Assembly (NCBI GenBank): GCA_011049465.1
Contig: DSBP01000256.1
Coordinates: 1 to 9,042 of the forward strand
DNA length: 9,042 nucleotides
Origin: a bacterium
GTDB taxonomy: Bacteria > Oederibacteriota > PGYV01 > DSBP01
Direction: 5' to 3'
Both the position numbers and the translations under genes were made by a program. Position 1 is the first letter of the stretch. Every line of letters starts with the position of its first letter. Below the pieces are notes generated by a model that was not told where the DNA came from, did not search any database, and was given only the letters and a program-made list of their open reading frames with translations. This document shows, piece after piece, positions 5,568 to 9,042 of the stretch.

Positions 5568-6443
5568 GTGCTTATTAATCTTAACGGTAATCTGGTGAAG
5601 AAGGAAGAAGCTGTTGTTTCTGTGTTTGACCACGGCCTTTTATACGGAGACGGGGTATTTGAAGGGATAAGGGTCTACGGCGGAAATATATTCCGACTGA
5701 ACGACCATATAAACAGGCTGTTTAATTCGGCCAAGTACATTATGCTCAAGGTGTCCCTCTCTAAAAAAGAGATGATAGATGAGGTGGTAAGGACAGTCAA
5801 GGCAAACAACCTGAGGGACGGTTATTTGAGGCTTGTTGTCACGAGGGGGCCGGGAGACCTCGGCCTTGACCCGGCAAAATGCCCCAAAGCATTTTATTTT
5901 ATCATAGCGGCCGGAATTACCCTGTATCCCGAAGAGTACTATGAAAAAGGGCTTTCCATTATTACGGTTCCGACAAGGCGCAATACGAGTGAGGCATTAA
6001 ACCCGCAGGTCAAATCGCTTAATTACCTGAATAACATACTTGCCAAGATAGAGGCGAAAAACCACAACAGCCTTGAGGCGGTTATGATTAACAATGAAGG
6101 CTATGTGTCGGAGGCTACAGGGGATAATATTTTTATTGTGAAGGACGGCGTGTTGATTACGCCGTCGCTGCATTGCGGCGGGCTCAACGGCATAACAAGA
6201 AGGACAGTGCTTGAGATAGCGGCAAAGCTTAAGATAAAAACGCGCGAGGATGTCATGACGCGTTATGAACTTTATACTGCCGACGAATGTTTTCTGACCG
6301 GAACCGCGGCAAAGGTTATTCCTGTTGTGAATATTGACGCGAGGGAAATAAACGGCGGGAAACCGGGCAGAGTAACAGGTATTATTTTCAGGGAATACAT
6401 GAAACTCACGAAAAAGATGGGCGTAAAGGCTTTTAAGGATTAA
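5568..6443 (+). CDS. ilvE: branched-chain amino-acid aminotransferase (fold-type IV PLP enzyme)
   Basis: This enzyme is predicted to carry out the reversible transamination of Leu, Ile and Val with 2-oxoglutarate, the last step of branched-chain amino-acid synthesis, in the cytoplasm. The 291-residue length is usual for the family. Visible landmarks are SVFDHGLLYGDGVFEGIRVY (18-37), the predicted PLP-binding lysine K149 in QVKSLNYLNN, E182 in YVSEATGDNIF (contact to the cofactor ring nitrogen), the phosphate-binding LNGITR (206-211) and FLTGTAA (242-248). D-amino-acid aminotransferase and aminodeoxychorismate lyase share this fold; the NYLNNILAKIEA segment and the SEATGDN motif favour IlvE, but substrate is inferred. 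The GTG start is fixed by AAGGAGG (5555-5561) 6 nt upstream and by an in-frame TAG at 5562-5564. No other ilv or leu gene is in the window. Confidence 0.88.
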   Translation: MLINLNGNLVKKEEAVVSVFDHGLLYGDGVFEGIRVYGGNIFRLNDHINRLFNSAKYIMLKVSLSKKEMIDEVVRTVKANNLRDGYLRLVVTRGPGDLGLDPAKCPKAFYFIIAAGITLYPEEYYEKGLSIITVPTRRNTSEALNPQVKSLNYLNNILAKIEAKNHNSLEAVMINNEGYVSEATGDNIFIVKDGVLITPSLHCGGLNGITRRTVLEIAAKLKIKTREDVMTRYELYTADECFLTGTAAKVIPVVNIDAREINGGKPGRVTGIIFREYMKLTKKMGVKAFKD

Positions 6444-6455
6444 AATACCGGCGGG

Positions 6456-6480
6456 CTGCCGCGTGTTTTTCGCGGGGCAG
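6456..6480 (+). other. GC-rich hairpin between ilvE and clpC
   Basis: CTGCCGCG (6456-6463) pairs with CGC (6471-6473) and the following G-rich CAG-ending half (to 6480), around a T-rich TGTTTTT loop with a two-base GG bulge. No T-run follows, so efficient intrinsic termination is unlikely. It could be an mRNA processing or stability element that separates ilvE from clpC expression, or a leader structure of clpC. Confidence 0.4.
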
Positions 6481-6509
6481 GATGAGCCTGAAAAGGAAAG
6501 GTAAATGCC

Positions 6510-8942
6510 ATGTATGACAGGTTTACTGACAGGGCGCGCAAGGTAATAGCGCTGGCAAAAGAAGAATCCCAGAGAATGGGCCATGATTATCTCGGAACAG
6601 AGCATATACTTCTGGGGATAATTAAAGACGGAGGCGGGATAGCGGCCGCGGTGCTGGAGTCTTTAAGCCTTGATCTTGATAAATTAAAAGTTGACATAGA
6701 GGAGCGCGTGGCTGAGGGGCCCGGCGGAACAATGGTGGCGGGTGACATTCCTTTTATGCCCCAGGCAAAAAAAGTCTTTGAGCTTGCTGCTGAAGAGGCG
6801 CAGTCTCTGGGACATAATTACATAGGGACAGAACACCTGCTGCTCGGCCTTATTAAGGAGGCGGAGGGTGTTGCGGCCAGGATTCTTGCTGAGGCGGGCA
6901 TCACTTACAGAAAAGCAAAGGAAATGACCGTAAATATATTGAGTTCAAGCGCGCCGCCCAAGTACTCAGGGCAGCCCATGTCAAAAACAAACACACCCAC
7001 GCTTGATAATTTCGGGCGGGACCTGACCATACTCGCCCGTGACTCAAGGCTTGACCCTGTAATAGGCAGAACCGACGAGATTGAGCGGGTTGTGCAGATT
7101 TTGAGCAGGAGAACAAAGAATAATCCTGTGCTTATAGGCGAGCCCGGCGTAGGCAAGACCGCCATAGTGGAAGGTTTGGCGCAGAAGATAATAAAAGGAG
7201 AGGTGCCGGAGCTGCTTTTAAACAGGCGTGTGGTGACGCTTGACCTGGCTGCTGTTGTGGCGGGAACAAAATATAGGGGAGAATTTGAGGAGAGGCTTAA
7301 AGCCATTATCAATGAGGTGCGGCACGCGGGCAACAGCGTAATTCTATTCATTGACGAGCTCCACACACTGGTAGGCGCGGGCGCTGCTGAAGGCGCGATA
7401 GACGCCTCGAATATGCTGAAGCCGCCTCTTTCGCGCGGAGAGTTTCAGTGCATAGGCGCGACCACACTGAATGAATACCGCAAGCATATCGAAAAAGACG
7501 GCGCTCTTGAGCGCAGGTTCCAGCCAATCTTTGTGAAGGACCCCAGCGTGGAACAGACAATCGAGATAATAATGGGGCTGCGTGACAAGTACGAAGCGCA
7601 TCACAAGGTTAAGATTTCAGATGAGGCGATTGAAGCGGCGGCTTCGCTCTCAAACAGGTATATAACAGACAGGTTTCTTCCCGATAAGGCCATAGATGTA
7701 ATTGACGAGGCGGGCGCCCGCGCGCGGCTTTACGCCACTACCATCCCCGAAGATATCAGAAATATGGACAGGGAGATAGAACATGTTGTAAAAGAAAAAG
7801 AGTCCTCGGTTAAGGCGCAGGAATTTGAAAAGGCCGCGGGGCTGCGTGATAAAATAGCCGAACTTCGCAGGCTGCGCGAGGACATGCGCCGCAAGCACGA
7901 GGCTGTAAGGATAAAACAGATGCCTATAGTCGGCTCCGAAGACATAGCCTATATTATCTCGAAGCAGACCGGCATACCGCTGAACAAACTCGAGGAGAAA
8001 GAATCGGAAAAACTGCTTAAGATGGAAGACGAGTTTCACAAGCGTGTAATAGGGCAGGATGAGGCGATAGCCGCGATATCAAGGGCAATAAGGCGCTCGC
8101 GTTCCGGAATGGCGGACCCGAACAAGCCCATAGGTTCTTTTGTGTTTTTGGGGCCCACGGGCGTGGGAAAAACCGAAGTGGCGCGCACCCTTGCCGACAT
8201 ACTCTTTGAGGACAGGGACGCGCTTATCAGGGTGGACATGTCCGAGTACATGGAAAAGTTCGCTGTTTCAAGGCTTGTGGGCGCTCCTCCCGGCTATGTG
8301 GGGCATGAGGACGGCGGCCAGCTGACGGAAAAGGTCAGGCGCAGGCCCTATTCTGTCGTTCTTTTTGATGAAATCGAAAAGGCGCATCCCGAGGTTTTCA
8401 ATATACTGCTTCAGGTGCTTGAAAACGGCAGGCTCACGGATTCTTTTGGAAGGGCCGTTGATTTTAAAAATACGGTAATAATCATCACTTCGAATATCGG
8501 CTCGAAAAATATTGAAAGGAACCGCACTCTCGGGTTCACGAAGGACGACGGCAAAATAACATATGACGTCATGAAGGGGAAGATGATGGAGGACCTTAAA
8601 AAATCCCTCAACCCTGAGTTTATAAACAGGATTGACGAGATTATTGTGTTCCACTCCCTGTCAAGAGAAGACATAAGAAAGATAATAGACATAATGCTTG
8701 AGGATATCATCGTCAGGCTGGAAAAGAAGAATATCAGAATCAACCTGACCGAACCCGCCAAGGACCTGATAATAGAAAAGGGCTTTGACCCTGTATACGG
8801 GGCAAGGCCGCTGCGCCGCGCCATACAAAAACTTCTTGAGGACCCTCTTGCTGAGCGGGTGCTGGGCGGCGCAATCCCGCCGGGCGGCGGATTAAAAATT
8901 GAAAGGGACAAAGACGGGCTGAACTTTACCGATGAAAAGTGA
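6510..8942 (+). CDS. clpC: ClpC, AAA+ unfoldase subunit of the ClpCP protease
   Basis: This ATP-driven hexameric unfoldase feeds damaged or tagged proteins to ClpP. The 810 residues match ClpC size and layout. Two Clp N-terminal repeats cover about 4-145 (GHDYLGTEHILLG and GHNYIGTEHLLLG mark each). AAA-1 has Walker A GEPGVGKT (210-217), Walker B VILFIDEL (277-284) and arginine fingers near 335-336. A coiled-coil middle region with a UVR motif (about 434-462) follows, the mark of ClpC rather than ClpA or ClpB. AAA-2 has GPTGVGKTE (548-556), the pore loop GYVG (595-598), VVLFDEIEKAHP (616-627) and sensor 2 GARPLRR (764-770). LGF at 674-676 is the expected ClpP-docking loop. AGG-type sequence (6495-6501) precedes the ATG by about 8 nt. 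No mcsA, mcsB or ctsR is adjacent. A possible own promoter was not found. Confidence 0.95.
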   Translation: MYDRFTDRARKVIALAKEESQRMGHDYLGTEHILLGIIKDGGGIAAAVLESLSLDLDKLKVDIEERVAEGPGGTMVAGDIPFMPQAKKVFELAAEEAQSLGHNYIGTEHLLLGLIKEAEGVAARILAEAGITYRKAKEMTVNILSSSAPPKYSGQPMSKTNTPTLDNFGRDLTILARDSRLDPVIGRTDEIERVVQILSRRTKNNPVLIGEPGVGKTAIVEGLAQKIIKGEVPELLLNRRVVTLDLAAVVAGTKYRGEFEERLKAIINEVRHAGNSVILFIDELHTLVGAGAAEGAIDASNMLKPPLSRGEFQCIGATTLNEYRKHIEKDGALERRFQPIFVKDPSVEQTIEIIMGLRDKYEAHHKVKISDEAIEAAASLSNRYITDRFLPDKAIDVIDEAGARARLYATTIPEDIRNMDREIEHVVKEKESSVKAQEFEKAAGLRDKIAELRRLREDMRRKHEAVRIKQMPIVGSEDIAYIISKQTGIPLNKLEEKESEKLLKMEDEFHKRVIGQDEAIAAISRAIRRSRSGMADPNKPIGSFVFLGPTGVGKTEVARTLADILFEDRDALIRVDMSEYMEKFAVSRLVGAPPGYVGHEDGGQLTEKVRRRPYSVVLFDEIEKAHPEVFNILLQVLENGRLTDSFGRAVDFKNTVIIITSNIGSKNIERNRTLGFTKDDGKITYDVMKGKMMEDLKKSLNPEFINRIDEIIVFHSLSREDIRKIIDIMLEDIIVRLEKKNIRINLTEPAKDLIIEKGFDPVYGARPLRRAIQKLLEDPLAERVLGGAIPPGGGLKIERDKDGLNFTDEK

Positions 8943-8982
8943 GCGGGGGCAGTAACGGGCCCCGTCCGGAACGAGTGACAAT

Positions 8983-9042
8983 ATGAGCATAATCAAAAAA
9001 ATCATTATAGTTATCCTGTTTGGAGCGGCAATTCTTGCCGGG
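8983..9042 (+). CDS. start of a secreted or membrane-anchored protein (cut by window edge)
   Basis: Twenty codons are visible, from ATG at 8983 with no stop before the edge. The product begins MSIIKKIIIVILFGAAILAG: two lysines followed by a hydrophobic stretch ending in small residues, the shape of an N-terminal signal peptide or membrane anchor. The ribosome site is weak (a GAACGAGTGA stretch at 8969-8978). The gene starts 40 nt after clpC in the same direction, so it is probably in the same transcript. By analogy with genomes where lolCD precedes outer-membrane assembly genes such as bamA, an envelope protein is plausible, but nothing in these 20 residues identifies it. Confidence 0.6.
   Translation, partial: MSIIKKIIIVILFGAAILAG

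Noticed and set aside
6482..6517. 11-codon frame (MSLKRKGKCHV) overlapping the clpC start
   Set aside because: It is short, has a poor ribosome site next to the hairpin, and is easily explained by chance in this spacer.
8944..8964. GC-rich inverted sequence after clpC (CGGGG and CCCCG) as a terminator
   Set aside because: The stem is only five pairs with an 11-nt loop and no T-run follows, so termination here is not supported.

Overview
The window carries a compact plus-strand gene cluster of housekeeping and cell-envelope genes (1198 to the right edge). To its left are a gene-free, repeat-bearing spacer and one small divergent membrane-protein gene (165-542, minus strand). The organism looks like a diderm (outer-membrane) bacterium. 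It encodes a LolC/E-type permease with its LolD ATPase, which only makes sense with lipoprotein export towards an outer membrane, yet it uses a ClpC-type (UVR-domain) unfoldase of the kind best known from Gram-positives, cyanobacteria and several candidate phyla. Heavy use of ATA (Ile) and AGG (Arg) codons, frequent 4-8 nt gene overlaps and AT-rich spacer repeats recall Omnitrophota, Goldbacteria, Nitrospirota or deltaproteobacterial-type genomes. I cannot fix the phylum from sequence alone.

Left region (1-1197). A 125-residue four-helix membrane protein of unknown function reads leftwards from a well-formed sigma70-like promoter (TTGACT, 17 nt, TATACT). The 655-nt spacer to its right holds an imperfect inverted repeat (704-735 against 877-908), a second related direct copy near 1004-1041, AT-only-like stretches resembling others at 62-95 and 120-154, and small hairpins. 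A candidate plus-strand promoter (TTGTAA, 17 nt, TATATT) lies at 1109-1137, ahead of the main cluster.

Main cluster (1198-9042), all on the plus strand: a PHP-domain phosphoesterase (TrpH/RNase AM-like); lysS (class II lysyl-tRNA synthetase); a lolC/E-type permease and lolD (lipoprotein release ABC transporter); a fold-type IV branched-chain aminotransferase (ilvE-like); clpC; and the first 20 codons of another gene whose product starts with a membrane or signal segment. The first four genes overlap or lie within 22 nt of each other, so they are almost certainly co-transcribed and partly translationally coupled. The ilvE, clpC and final-gene junctions are 55, 66 and 40 nt with no convincing terminator, so the transcript may run through.

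Functionally the cluster mixes translation (lysS), amino-acid metabolism (ilvE), protein quality control (clpC) and envelope biogenesis (lolCD and perhaps the last gene). All catalytic motifs checked are intact. I found no mobile element with a transposase, no CRISPR array, no tRNA or rRNA, and no clear new multi-gene system. The least explained parts are the repeat-bearing spacer, the orphan membrane protein and a 13-codon leader-like reading frame between lolD and ilvE.
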